Source: Flavisphingopyxis soli (GTDB lineage Bacteria > Pseudomonadota > Alphaproteobacteria > Sphingomonadales > Sphingomonadaceae). From it: a stretch of 64,000 nt of DNA. The first letter of the stretch is position 1. Each line of letters begins with the position of its first letter. Shown here piece by piece: positions 47,804 to 56,891 of the stretch. Both the position numbers and the translations under genes were made by a program. A model generated the notes under the pieces. That model had not been told where the DNA came from. It worked only from the letters and a program-made list of their open reading frames with translations, and made no database searches. The stretch spans positions 1 through 64,000 of the forward strand of contig NZ_VOPY01000002.1 of assembly GCF_007995095.1 (NCBI RefSeq), in the 5' to 3' direction.

Positions 47804-48966
47804 CGCCGCGAATCCTCGTCATTGCCGGCTCGGATTCGGGCGGCGGCGCGGGCATCCAGGCCGATATCAAGACGATTACCATGCTTGGCGGCCACGCGAT
47901 GACCGCGATTACGTCGGTCACCGCGCAGAACACCGTCGGCGTCGAGGCGGTCCACACGATCCCGACCGACATCGTTATCGCGCAGATCGATGCGGTCGTC
48001 CGCGACATCGGCGCAGATGCGGTCAAGATCGGCATGATCGGATCGGCCGAGACCGCGCGCGCGGTTGCCGAATATCTGCGCGACGCAAGCGAAGTGCCGA
48101 TCGTTTTCGACCCCGTCATGGTCGCGACGAGCGGCGCTGCGCTGGCCGACGACGAGACGATTGCAGCATTCGGTGCGCTGATGGACCGGGCGACGATCGT
48201 TACGCCCAATCTGCCCGAACTGGCCGCGCTGGCCGGGGTCCACGGTCTCGAGGATCCCGTCGCCGCCGCGCTCAAGCTGGTGTCCGACCATCACTGCGCG
48301 GTGATGATCAAGGGCGGCCACGACGAGGGCGACGACCTGGTCGATGCGCTGATCGAAGAAGACAATATGACGAGCTGGCAGGGCAGCCGGATCGACACGC
48401 CGCATACGCACGGGACCGGCTGCACGCTGGCGAGCGCGATTGCGGTGTTCCTCGCCAATGGCTGCGAGCTGCCGACCGCGGTCAACCGCGCGCGCGAATT
48501 CGTTCGCCTGTCGCTGCTCGGTGCGCCCGGCCTCGGCCAGGGCAACGGGCCGATGGGGCAGGGCAGTGTTGCGGCGGGCTGGGGCACGGGCCTGCAGATG
48601 AACCAGGTGACCGTCTGCATGGACGATTACGAGGCGTCGACCGCCTTCTATTGCGGCCTGGGCCTCAAGCAGATCGTCGCCAACGCACCCGATTACGCGC
48701 GCTTCGAGGCGGCCGGCGGGGCGACGGTTTCGATTCATCACGATCCGCAGTTCCGCACCGCCGGCGGGACCACGATCTATTTCGAATGCCTTGACCTGGA
48801 TGCTGAGGTCGAGCGGCTGGCGCTGAGCGGGCTCGACTTCGCGCAGCGCCCGACCGATCAGCCTTGGCTGTGGCGCGAGGCGCGGCTTTATGATCCATTC
48901 GGCAACACCATCTGCCTCTATCATGCGGGCGAAAACCGCCGTTACCCGCCGTGGCGGATCACGTGA
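47800..48966 (+). CDS. thiD: HMP/HMP-phosphate kinase ThiD fused to a VOC domain
   Basis: A 388-residue protein. Residues about 1-262 are ThiD, which phosphorylates hydroxymethylpyrimidine in thiamine synthesis: [30 protein letters not shown] and the anion-hole [12 protein letters not shown]. Residues about 267-388 form a VOC (glyoxalase/dioxygenase fold) domain beginning [20 protein letters not shown] and ending [14 protein letters not shown]. The frame is continuous across the junction at 48598. ThiD is normally about 260-270 residues and ends there, so this is a fusion or a read-through of two genes. The VOC domain's role is unknown. Confidence 0.88.
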   Translation: MTPRILVIAGSDSGGGAGIQADIKTITMLGGHAMTAITSVTAQNTVGVEAVHTIPTDIVIAQIDAVVRDIGADAVKIGMIGSAETARAVAEYLRDASEVPIVFDPVMVATSGAALADDETIAAFGALMDRATIVTPNLPELAALAGVHGLEDPVAAALKLVSDHHCAVMIKGGHDEGDDLVDALIEEDNMTSWQGSRIDTPHTHGTGCTLASAIAVFLANGCELPTAVNRAREFVRLSLLGAPGLGQGNGPMGQGSVAAGWGTGLQMNQVTVCMDDYEASTAFYCGLGLKQIVANAPDYARFEAAGGATVSIHHDPQFRTAGGTTIYFECLDLDAEVERLALSGLDFAQRPTDQPWLWREARLYDPFGNTICLYHAGENRRYPPWRIT

Positions 48967-48973
48967 GGCACCG

Positions 48974-49555
48974 ATGATCGCAGGCGTCGACGAAGCGGGG
49001 CGCGGCCCGCTCGCCGGGCCGGTCGTAGCGGCCGCCGTCATTTTGTGCGGCAAGGACATTCGCGGCCTGGCCGATAGCAAGGTGCTTAAGGCGGAGCGGC
49101 GCGACACGCTCGCGACGCGCATTCGCGAGCGCTGCCCTGTCGGCGTTGGCATGGCGTCGGTCGAGGAGATCGACACGCTCAACATCTTTGGCGCGACGAT
49201 GCTGGCGATGACGCGCGCGGTCGAGGCACTGTGCGACCGTATCGGCTGCGATCCCGTCCGCGTCCTCGTCGACGGCAACCTGACGCCTGCCGGGAGGCGT
49301 CCCGAATGGCGCTGGGAGGCGACCGCGATCGTCGGCGGCGATGCGACCGAACGGTGTATTTCGGCGGCATCGATCATCGCCAAGGAAACCCGCGATGCGA
49401 TGATGCGCGAGGCCGAGCTGTGCCATCCCGGTTACGGCTTCGCGCGGCACAAGGGCTATGGCACGCCCGAACACCTCGCCGCGCTGCGAACGCGCGGGCC
49501 GTGTCCGATCCATCGGCGAAGTTTCGCCCCGGTCCGGCAACTCGCACTCCTTTAA
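48974..49555 (+). CDS. rnhB: Ribonuclease HII
   Basis: A 193-residue RNase HII that removes ribonucleotides and RNA primers from DNA. The acidic active site is seen in [19 protein letters not shown], with LADSKVL next, the third acid in VLVDGN, and the C-terminal SIIAKETRD motif. The ATG at 48974 (MIAGVDEAG) lies just after the ThiD-VOC stop; longer starts run into that gene. Its position directly upstream of ccrM is conserved in many Alphaproteobacteria. Confidence 0.94.
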   Translation: MIAGVDEAGRGPLAGPVVAAAVILCGKDIRGLADSKVLKAERRDTLATRIRERCPVGVGMASVEEIDTLNIFGATMLAMTRAVEALCDRIGCDPVRVLVDGNLTPAGRRPEWRWEATAIVGGDATERCISAASIIAKETRDAMMREAELCHPGYGFARHKGYGTPEHLAALRTRGPCPIHRRSFAPVRQLALL

Positions 49556-49561
49556 ACGCGA

Positions 49562-50890
<1,329 letters not shown>

Positions 50891-50927
50891 TCTTTTCGCC
50901 AGGGTCACGGGAGGCTAGGGCAAGGCC

Positions 50928-52046
50928 ATGACCTATCCCGACATCCCCGCCGATGCCCGCCTCTATCTCGAGCCGGCCTGTTTCGTCGAACGGCCGCACG
51001 ATCTCGACGGGCGCGTTGCGCGGATCGCGCGGTCGATGCTGTGGTTCGCCGGTTGGAGTGTGCGCTGGCGTGGGGCGGCGGGCAGCCCGAAACGGGATCA
51101 GGCGCTGATCCTAGTCGACGCCGCCGATGCATGGTTTGCGACCTTACCCGCACCGCTCGCTGAACAGGCCGAGCAGCAGCGCGCCGGTGTCGCTGCCGAG
51201 CGTGCGCCATTGACGCTTGGCGAACGCACGATCCGTTTCGACGAGGCGCGCGTGATGGGCGTCCTCAACCTGACTCCCGACAGTTTCTCCGACGGCGGCG
51301 CCCATGGCGGGACCGACGCCGCAGCCGATGCGGGCTTCGCGATGGCGAGTGCTGGCGCGAGCATTGTCGATGTCGGCGGGGAATCGACGCGGCCGGGCGC
51401 CAAGCCGGTCTGGGAAGGCGACGAGACCGCGCGCGTCGTGCCGGTTATCGAACGCCTCGCCAAAAGCGGCGTCGCGCTGTCGGTCGATACGCGCAAGGCG
51501 GCTGTCATGGAGGCCGCGCTCGGCGCGGGGGCGGGGATCGTCAACGACGTGTCGGCGCTGCTCTATGATGAGCGCGCGCTTGGCGTCGTGCGCGATGCGG
51601 GCTGCCCGGTGGTGCTAATGCACGCGCCGTCGCAATCGAGCGACCCGCACACGCACGACGGCTATGACGATGTCGTGCTCGACGTGTACGACTGGCTTGC
51701 CGAGCGCATCGCGGCGGTCGTCGCGGCGGGCATCGATCGGGCGCGAATCATCGTCGATCCAGGCATCGGGTTCGGCAAGAGCGTGACCGAGAACCTAGCA
51801 ATCACCAACAGCCTGGCGCTGTTCCACACGCTCGGCTGTCCGCTGCTTTATGGCGCGAGCCGCAAGCGGATGATCGGGGCGATCGACGGCGAGGCTGAGG
51901 CGAACGACCGGCTCGGCGGATCGATCGCGCTGCATCTGCGGGCGGTTGAGCTGGGGGCGAACATCGTGCGCGTTCACGATGTGCGCGAGACGGTCCAGGC
52001 TCTCAAGACCTGGCGGGCGCTGCGCGATACCGCCTTGGTCGGCTAG
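50928..52046 (+). CDS. folP: Dihydropteroate synthase
   Basis: A 372-residue folate enzyme joining p-aminobenzoate to the pterin pyrophosphate. The TIM-barrel signatures are VMGVLNLTPDSFSDGGAH near residue 105, the pterin site IVDVGGESTRPGAKP, the strand VNDVSALL, the glycine-rich DPGIGFGKSVTENL and the final GASRKRMIGA. About 100 N-terminal residues precede the catalytic domain, an extension common in sphingomonads, of unknown role. Its TAG stop overlaps that of the convergent regulator gene within CTAG. Confidence 0.95.
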   Translation: MTYPDIPADARLYLEPACFVERPHDLDGRVARIARSMLWFAGWSVRWRGAAGSPKRDQALILVDAADAWFATLPAPLAEQAEQQRAGVAAERAPLTLGERTIRFDEARVMGVLNLTPDSFSDGGAHGGTDAAADAGFAMASAGASIVDVGGESTRPGAKPVWEGDETARVVPVIERLAKSGVALSVDTRKAAVMEAALGAGAGIVNDVSALLYDERALGVVRDAGCPVVLMHAPSQSSDPHTHDGYDDVVLDVYDWLAERIAAVVAAGIDRARIIVDPGIGFGKSVTENLAITNSLALFHTLGCPLLYGASRKRMIGAIDGEAEANDRLGGSIALHLRAVELGANIVRVHDVRETVQALKTWRALRDTALVG

Positions 52047-53470
52047 GCCGCCGTATCGATACCGAGGTCGGCGAGCTTGCGATAGAGCGTCGAGCGGCCG
52101 ATGCCGAGGCGGCGCGCGACTTCGCTCATCCGGCCACGATAATGGCCGATGGCGAGGCGGATGACGTCGGCTTCGATTTCCGACAGTGGGCGCAGATTGC
52201 CGTCGCATTCGTAAAGCGTGACGCCGATCCCGTCGGTCGGTTCGTTGCGGATATCGTCCGAGACGGGCGCGACGATCGTCGCCGCCTGGACGTTGGGCAG
52301 GTCGGCGAGGGTGATCGCATCGCTGGTGCAGGTCACCGCGGCGCGGAACAGGACGCCCTGCAACTGGCGGACATTGCCGGGCCAGTGATAGGCGCGCAGC
52401 AGGCGCAGCGCGTCGTCGCCGAGGCCGAGCGAGGGCATGCTGGGCAATTCGGCGAAGCGACCAAGGAAATGGCGAGACAATGACGCGATATCGCCTTCGC
52501 GCTCGCGCAGCGGGGGGATGCTGAGCTGGACCGTGGCGAGCTTGAAATAGAGGTCTTCGCGAAAGCGCCCGGCGGCACTGGCTGCGGCGAGGTCAACATT
52601 GCCCGCGGCGATGATCCGCGTATCGACTTCGCTGATCTGCTGGGCACCGAGCCGCGAGAAACGCCCCGTTTCGATCGCCTCGTAGACGCTGCGCTGGAGA
52701 TCGTCGGGGAGAAGTTCGACATGGTCGATATAGAGCGTGCCGCCGTCGGCCGCGGAAAACTTGCCCTCGCTGCGGTCGAACGCGCCGGCAAAGGCGCCGC
52801 GTTCATGGCCGAACAGGCACGATCCGATCAGGCCCGGCTCGATCTCGGCACAGTCGACGACGACGAAGGCGTTGCGTGCACGCGGTGACGAGGCGTGGAT
52901 CGCCTTGGCCAGTTGCAGCCGGCCGCTGCCGGTTTCGCCTGCGATGAGCAGCGGAACACGCGCTCGCGCCGCCTTGGCGGCGATGGCGAGCGCCGAACGA
53001 TAGCCGGTCGATACGCCGATCATTTCGTCGAAATCGAGCTCGGCGCTGAATTTCTCGAACAGCGGGCGCAGTTCGCCGCGCATCCGTTTCTTGTCGATCA
53101 GCGCATCGAGCGCGGCGATCAGGCGTCCGGGGGTGGCGGGCTTGTGAAAGATGTCGGAGGCGCCCGCGCGCATCGCCGCCAATGCCTCGGCAGTCATGCC
53201 GGCGGTCATCAGCAGGATCGGCAGAGCGGGACGCGCAACGCGAAATTCGCGGACGAACAACTCGATTTCGGATTCGGGTCCCCAACTGTCGAGGATCACC
53301 GCGTCGAGCGCCATTCCATCCTGCGTGCCGAGCATCGCGAGCGCGGTTTCGGTGTCGCCGGCAAAGATCGTGCGCCAGCCGTCGCGCCCGGCAATTGCCG
53401 AAACCAGCCGCTGTTGCGACGGCTCGTCGTTGACGAGCATCAGCATTTTAACGCCCTGCGCAGTAGCCAT
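52043..53470 (-). CDS. NtrC-like response regulator with degenerate AAA+ motifs
   Basis: A 475-residue protein with receiver, AAA+ and Fis-type helix-turn-helix domains. The receiver keeps its phospho-acceptor (VILDSWGPE) and Lys (FHKPA). The AAA+ core is altered at three points. Walker A reads GETGSGRL, with Arg for the essential Lys. Walker B reads TLYIDHVE, with His for Glu. The sigma-54 loop reads GAFAGA instead of GAFTGA. The sensor region RFREDLYFKL and WPGNVRQLQ are kept, and the DNA-binding helices read VARRLGIGRSTLYRKLADLG. It probably binds DNA but does not act as a normal sigma-54 activator. Confidence 0.88.
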   Translation of the reverse strand: MATAQGVKMLMLVNDEPSQQRLVSAIAGRDGWRTIFAGDTETALAMLGTQDGMALDAVILDSWGPESEIELFVREFRVARPALPILLMTAGMTAEALAAMRAGASDIFHKPATPGRLIAALDALIDKKRMRGELRPLFEKFSAELDFDEMIGVSTGYRSALAIAAKAARARVPLLIAGETGSGRLQLAKAIHASSPRARNAFVVVDCAEIEPGLIGSCLFGHERGAFAGAFDRSEGKFSAADGGTLYIDHVELLPDDLQRSVYEAIETGRFSRLGAQQISEVDTRIIAAGNVDLAAASAAGRFREDLYFKLATVQLSIPPLREREGDIASLSRHFLGRFAELPSMPSLGLGDDALRLLRAYHWPGNVRQLQGVLFRAAVTCTSDAITLADLPNVQAATIVAPVSDDIRNEPTDGIGVTLYECDGNLRPLSEIEADVIRLAIGHYRGRMSEVARRLGIGRSTLYRKLADLGIDTAA

Positions 53471-53497
53471 CGAGTCCCCGCCCCAGAATTCTTTCCG

Positions 53498-53520
53498 GAT
53501 TATCTCGGGAGAGCATAATC
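53498..53520. promoter_or_regulatory. Dyad upstream of the NtrC-like gene
   Basis: GATTAT and ATAATC form perfect 6-base arms around an 11-base centre, 27 bases upstream of the regulator's ATG. The arm spacing is one to two helical turns, as for a dimeric repressor or autoregulation by the Fis-type domain. A GANTC site (53472-53476) lies directly before the start codon. The rest of the 192-base gap up to 53662 holds nothing else recognised. Confidence 0.35.
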
Positions 53521-53662
53521 GGAGGGGGTAAAGACGCCCTTAAACATGCCTTCGCTTTTCGCGCGTCGATGCCCGTGCAGGGGGGACTTGAGGCGCACGG
53601 TCGGCGCGACTATGGCTGGAGGCTAACCGGGATTCGGAAAAGCCCGAACGATCGAGGGACAT

Positions 53663-53785
53663 ATGGCGCACAACGACATGAAACAGGCGGAAACCAGCTA
53701 CGAAGGTTTCCTCAAGATGCTCAAGATGCTGACGATCGCGTCGATCGTCGTGGCGATTATCGCCATCCTGCTGATCACCAGTTGA
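53663..53785 (+). CDS. aa3-type cytochrome c oxidase subunit IV-like small protein
   Basis: A 40-residue membrane peptide beginning MAHNDMKQAETSYEGFLKML, with one hydrophobic helix after it (residues about 24-38). The pattern Y-x-G-F-L-K-M-L-K before the helix matches the small alphaproteobacterial aa3 oxidase subunit IV family. GAGGGA precedes the ATG. It sits 13 bases before pntAA, a placement often seen in this class, and no oxidase genes are nearby. A true oxidase role or a transhydrogenase partner role are both possible. Confidence 0.8.
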   Translation: MAHNDMKQAETSYEGFLKMLKMLTIASIVVAIIAILLITS

Positions 53786-53798
53786 GCGCGGCGCGGGC

Positions 53799-54932
53799 GT
53801 GAAGATAGCGATCGTCAAGGAAACCGAACGCGGCGAAACGCGCGTCGCGGCCACGCCCGAGACCGTCAAGAAATACATTGCGCTGGGCGCCGACGTCGCG
53901 GTCGAGGCGGGGGCGGGCATGTCCGCGTCGATCGCCGACGCCGATTATGCCGAGGCTGGCGCAGCGGTCGCCGACCGCAGTGCTACGCTGAAAAATGCCG
54001 GCATCGTGCTGGCCATTCGCGGACCCGATCCGGCGGCGCTTGATGGCGTCGCCAAGGGGGCGTGGATTGTCGCGGGTCTCGATCCGGTCGGCCAACGCGC
54101 GCGTGTCGACGGCTATGCCGCGGCGGGGGTCGAGGCGCTCGCGATGGAATGGATGCCGCGCATCACCCGCGCGCAATCAATGGATATCCTATCGAGCCAG
54201 GCCAACCTCGCAGGCTACAAGGCAGTCCTCGAAGCGGCGGCGCATTACGGGCGCGCCTTTCCGATGATGATGACCGCGGCGGGCACCGTCAGCGCGGCCA
54301 AGGTCTTCGTCATGGGGGTCGGCGTCGCCGGGCTGCAGGCGATCGCCACCGCGCGGCGACTGGGCGCGCAGGTCAGCGCGACCGATGTGCGTTCGGCGAC
54401 CAAGGAGCAGATCCTCTCGCTCGGCGCCAAGCCGATCTTCGTCGAAAACGTCGCCGGGATCGAAGGCGAGGGCAGCGGCGGCTATGCCACCGAGATGTCC
54501 GACGAGTACAAGGCGGCGCAGGCCGAACTGGTGTCGAAGCACATCGCCAAGCAGGACATCGTCATTACCACCGCGCTGATCCCCGGACGCGCGGCACCGC
54601 GGCTGATATCCGATGCGCAGCTGGCGACCATGCGTGAGGGCAGCGTTGTCGTCGACCTCGCTGCCGAAGCGGGCGGCAATGTCGAGGGAGCGGTCGCGGG
54701 CGAAGCGGTCAGGAAACACGGCGTGACGATCGTCGGCGCGGATAACATGGCGGGCAAGCTCGCCGCCGACACATCGGCGCTGTTTTCGCGCAACCTGTAT
54801 AATTTCCTCAACGCCTATTGGGACAAGGACGCGGGGCGTCCGGTCCTGCCCGACGACGACGAGGTGACGCAGGCGATCCGCCTGACGAGGGATGGCAAGG
54901 TCGTCAACGAGCGGCTGACAAGCGCCGCCTGA
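53799..54932 (+). CDS. pntAA: NAD(P) transhydrogenase subunit alpha part 1 (PntAA)
   Basis: A 377-residue soluble NAD(H)-binding domain I of the proton-translocating transhydrogenase. It opens with the alanine-dehydrogenase-like MKIAIVKETERGETRVAATP, and the Rossmann loop reads FVMGVGVAGLQAIATARRLG near residue 168. RSATKEQILSLGAKPI and DLAAEAGGNVEGAV follow. GTG is the start. The usual operon continues directly to pntAB; here two fasciclin lipoprotein genes and two terminators come between. Confidence 0.94.
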   Translation: MKIAIVKETERGETRVAATPETVKKYIALGADVAVEAGAGMSASIADADYAEAGAAVADRSATLKNAGIVLAIRGPDPAALDGVAKGAWIVAGLDPVGQRARVDGYAAAGVEALAMEWMPRITRAQSMDILSSQANLAGYKAVLEAAAHYGRAFPMMMTAAGTVSAAKVFVMGVGVAGLQAIATARRLGAQVSATDVRSATKEQILSLGAKPIFVENVAGIEGEGSGGYATEMSDEYKAAQAELVSKHIAKQDIVITTALIPGRAAPRLISDAQLATMREGSVVVDLAAEAGGNVEGAVAGEAVRKHGVTIVGADNMAGKLAADTSALFSRNLYNFLNAYWDKDAGRPVLPDDDEVTQAIRLTRDGKVVNERLTSAA

Positions 54933-55011
54933 CTGCGCCCGTTTTCAAGTGCATCCTTTTTTCTCGGTGGACGTAGCTTCGGCCTCTTCCCCCGACACGA
55001 AGGATGTTTTC

Positions 55012-55650
55012 ATGCGTACACCACTGTTTCTGACCGCCGCCAGCGTCGCCCTGATCGGGCTTTCGGGCTGTTCGTCCGATCCTGCCGAGACGCCGACCAA
55101 CACGGCCACCGCCGACGATGGCATGATGAACGCCGAGATGGCAGGCAATGGCAACATGGCCAGCACGACGACGATGGTCGGCGGCGTGGAGATGTTCCCC
55201 GACAAGACAATCGTCGACAATGCGGTCAATTCGCCGATCCACACGACGCTGGTCGCAGCGATCAAGCAGGCGGGCCTTGTCGAGACGCTGTCGGGTGCCG
55301 GACCGTTCACCGTCTTCGCGCCGACCGACACCGCCTTTGCCGCGCTCCCCGCCGGCACTGTCGACGGGCTGTTGAAGCCCGATGCCAAGCCGACGCTGAC
55401 CAAGGTACTGACCTATCACGTCGTCCCGGGCAGGCTGACCGCAGCCGATCTCGCCGGCAAGATCAAGGCCGGCGGCGGCAAGGCGACGCTGACCACGGTC
55501 GAAGGCGAACCGCTGACGCTGACCAGCGACGGAACGACGATCACGATTACCGGCGTGGGCGGCAGCAAGGCGACCGTCAACCAGGCCGATGTGCTGCAGT
55601 CGAACGGCGTCATCCACGTCGTCGACGGGGTCCTCCTGCCCAAAATGTAA
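55012..55650 (+). CDS. Fasciclin-domain lipoprotein (first of two)
   Basis: A 212-residue exported protein. The lipobox is LSGC (Cys about 19), then a low-complexity Thr/Met/Asn linker, then one FAS1 domain at about residues 65-212. The FAS1 H1 box is seen as FTVFAPTDTAFAAL and the YH motif as VLTYHVVPG; the H2-like end reads GVIHVVDGVLLP. FAS1 domains mediate adhesion or protein-protein contact at the cell surface. An intrinsic terminator follows 23 bases after the stop. A close paralogue lies next on the same strand, so this is a tandem duplication. Confidence 0.9.
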   Translation: MRTPLFLTAASVALIGLSGCSSDPAETPTNTATADDGMMNAEMAGNGNMASTTTMVGGVEMFPDKTIVDNAVNSPIHTTLVAAIKQAGLVETLSGAGPFTVFAPTDTAFAALPAGTVDGLLKPDAKPTLTKVLTYHVVPGRLTAADLAGKIKAGGGKATLTTVEGEPLTLTSDGTTITITGVGGSKATVNQADVLQSNGVIHVVDGVLLPKM

Positions 55651-55672
55651 CCCCGCAATGATGGAAAATATC

Positions 55673-55703
55673 GGGCGTCCGTTCTCCACCGGACGCCCTT
55701 TTT
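55673..55703 (+). terminator. Intrinsic terminator after the first fasciclin gene
   Basis: GGGCGTCCG and CGGACGCCC form a perfect 9-base stem with an 8-base loop, followed at once by TTTTT. It should end transcripts from pntAA through the first fasciclin gene. Confidence 0.88.
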
Positions 55704-55770
55704 CTCGGATTTGCCCTTGATGCAACGATCATCGGCCGTCATGCGTTGGGTCGGTTGAAAGGAGTACTTA

Positions 55771-56403
55771 ATGAATAAGCTTACAATGATTACCACAATT
55801 TCCACGGTCGCGCTGATGGCGAGCGGCTGCATGACAACGACTGACATGAACGCGGAGGCCGACACGTCTGTTGCCAGCGCATCGACGAGCGCTACGGCAA
55901 AGACGTCAGCAAAGCCTGCCGTCGCGATGAGCAAGGTTGGCGGCGCCGAGATGTACGGCAACCGCAATATCATCGAGAACGCGGTCAATTCGCCGATCCA
56001 CACCAAGCTGGTCGCCGCGGTCAAGGCCGCCGGTCTGGTTGACGCGCTGTCGGCCCCGGGTCCGTTCACCGTCTTCGCGCCGACCGATGAAGCCTTCGGC
56101 CTCATCCCGGCTGAAACCGTCAATGCGCTGATGATGCCCGAGGCACAGGCGCAGCTTGCCAATCTGCTCAAATACCATGTCGTCGCCGGGCGCATTACAT
56201 CGGCCGACATCAAGGCGAAGGCCAAGGCGAATGCGGGCACCGCGACTTATGCGACGCTCCAGGGCGGGACGCTGAGCTTCGTACCGCAGGCCAATGGCAC
56301 GATCCTGATCGAGGGCAATCGCGGCAAGGCGTATATTACGCAAGCCGACGTGATCCAGTCGAACGGCGTGATCCAGGTCATCAACGGCCTGCTGCTGCCG
56401 TAA
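55771..56403 (+). CDS. Fasciclin-domain lipoprotein (second of two)
   Basis: A 210-residue paralogue of the preceding protein. It has a lipoprotein signal with MASGC (Cys about 20), a Ser/Thr/Ala-rich linker and one FAS1 domain (FTVFAPTDEAFGLI, LLKYHVVAG, GVIQVINGLLLP). The two FAS1 domains share long identical blocks such as NAVNSPIHT, GPFTVFAPTD and QSNGVI. The start has AAAGGAG upstream. Intrinsic terminators stand on both sides, so the gene is an independent unit that needs its own promoter in 55704-55770. A surface adhesion or matrix role is likely. Confidence 0.9.
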   Translation: MNKLTMITTISTVALMASGCMTTTDMNAEADTSVASASTSATAKTSAKPAVAMSKVGGAEMYGNRNIIENAVNSPIHTKLVAAVKAAGLVDALSAPGPFTVFAPTDEAFGLIPAETVNALMMPEAQAQLANLLKYHVVAGRITSADIKAKAKANAGTATYATLQGGTLSFVPQANGTILIEGNRGKAYITQADVIQSNGVIQVINGLLLP

Positions 56404-56428
56404 GCTGACCCGATTGCTAACGCGAACG

Positions 56429-56458
56429 ACGCCGCTCCATGATTGGGGCGGCGTTTTT
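56429..56458 (+). terminator. Intrinsic terminator after the second fasciclin gene
   Basis: A 10-base-pair stem (ACGCCGCTCC against GGGGCGGCGT, one G-T pair) with a 6-base loop runs straight into TTTTT. It overlaps the earliest possible ATG of the pntAB frame (56439), which is one reason to place the true pntAB start later. Confidence 0.88.
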
Positions 56459-56576
56459 CGTAGGTGCGGCGCTTGCATCGCTCGACAGGGCGGGCGGAAT
56501 TTGCCACCGTCCCTCCCAAGGTCCTGCCCGCGCGACGGCGCTGCTGGGCCGGACGATAAAGCAAAGGGGCGCGGTC

Positions 56577-56891
56577 GTGGACTTTATCAGCATCTTGTCG
56601 ATTTTCGTGCTGGCGTGTTTCGTCGGCTATTACGTCGTCTGGTCGGTGACCCCGGCGCTGCACACGCCGCTGATGGCGGTGACCAACGCGATCTCTTCGG
56701 TGATTATCGTCGGCGCACTGATCGCCAGCGCCGCGGCCGCCGTGCCGGGCGCCAAATGGCTCGGCCTCGCCGCGGTGGTGCTTGCCAGCATCAACATCTT
56801 CGGCGGCTTCGCGGTGACCGAACGGATGCTCGCGATGTACAAGAAGAAGGAACGGCCAGTTAAGCCCGCCGCGCCGGAGGCGGGCAAGTGA
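56577..56891 (+). CDS. pntAB: NAD(P) transhydrogenase subunit alpha part 2 (PntAB)
   Basis: A 104-residue membrane subunit with about three or four helices, part of proton channel domain II. The sequence MDFISILSIFVLACFVGYYV and VTNAISSVIIVGALI match the family closely. GTG at 56577 is chosen because GGGG precedes it and family homology begins there; the longer frame from 56439 overlaps a terminator. It overlaps pntB by GTGA. Its promoter should lie between 56459 and 56576, since a terminator blocks read-through from upstream; none is obvious by eye. Confidence 0.9.
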   Translation: MDFISILSIFVLACFVGYYVVWSVTPALHTPLMAVTNAISSVIIVGALIASAAAAVPGAKWLGLAAVVLASINIFGGFAVTERMLAMYKKKERPVKPAAPEAGK

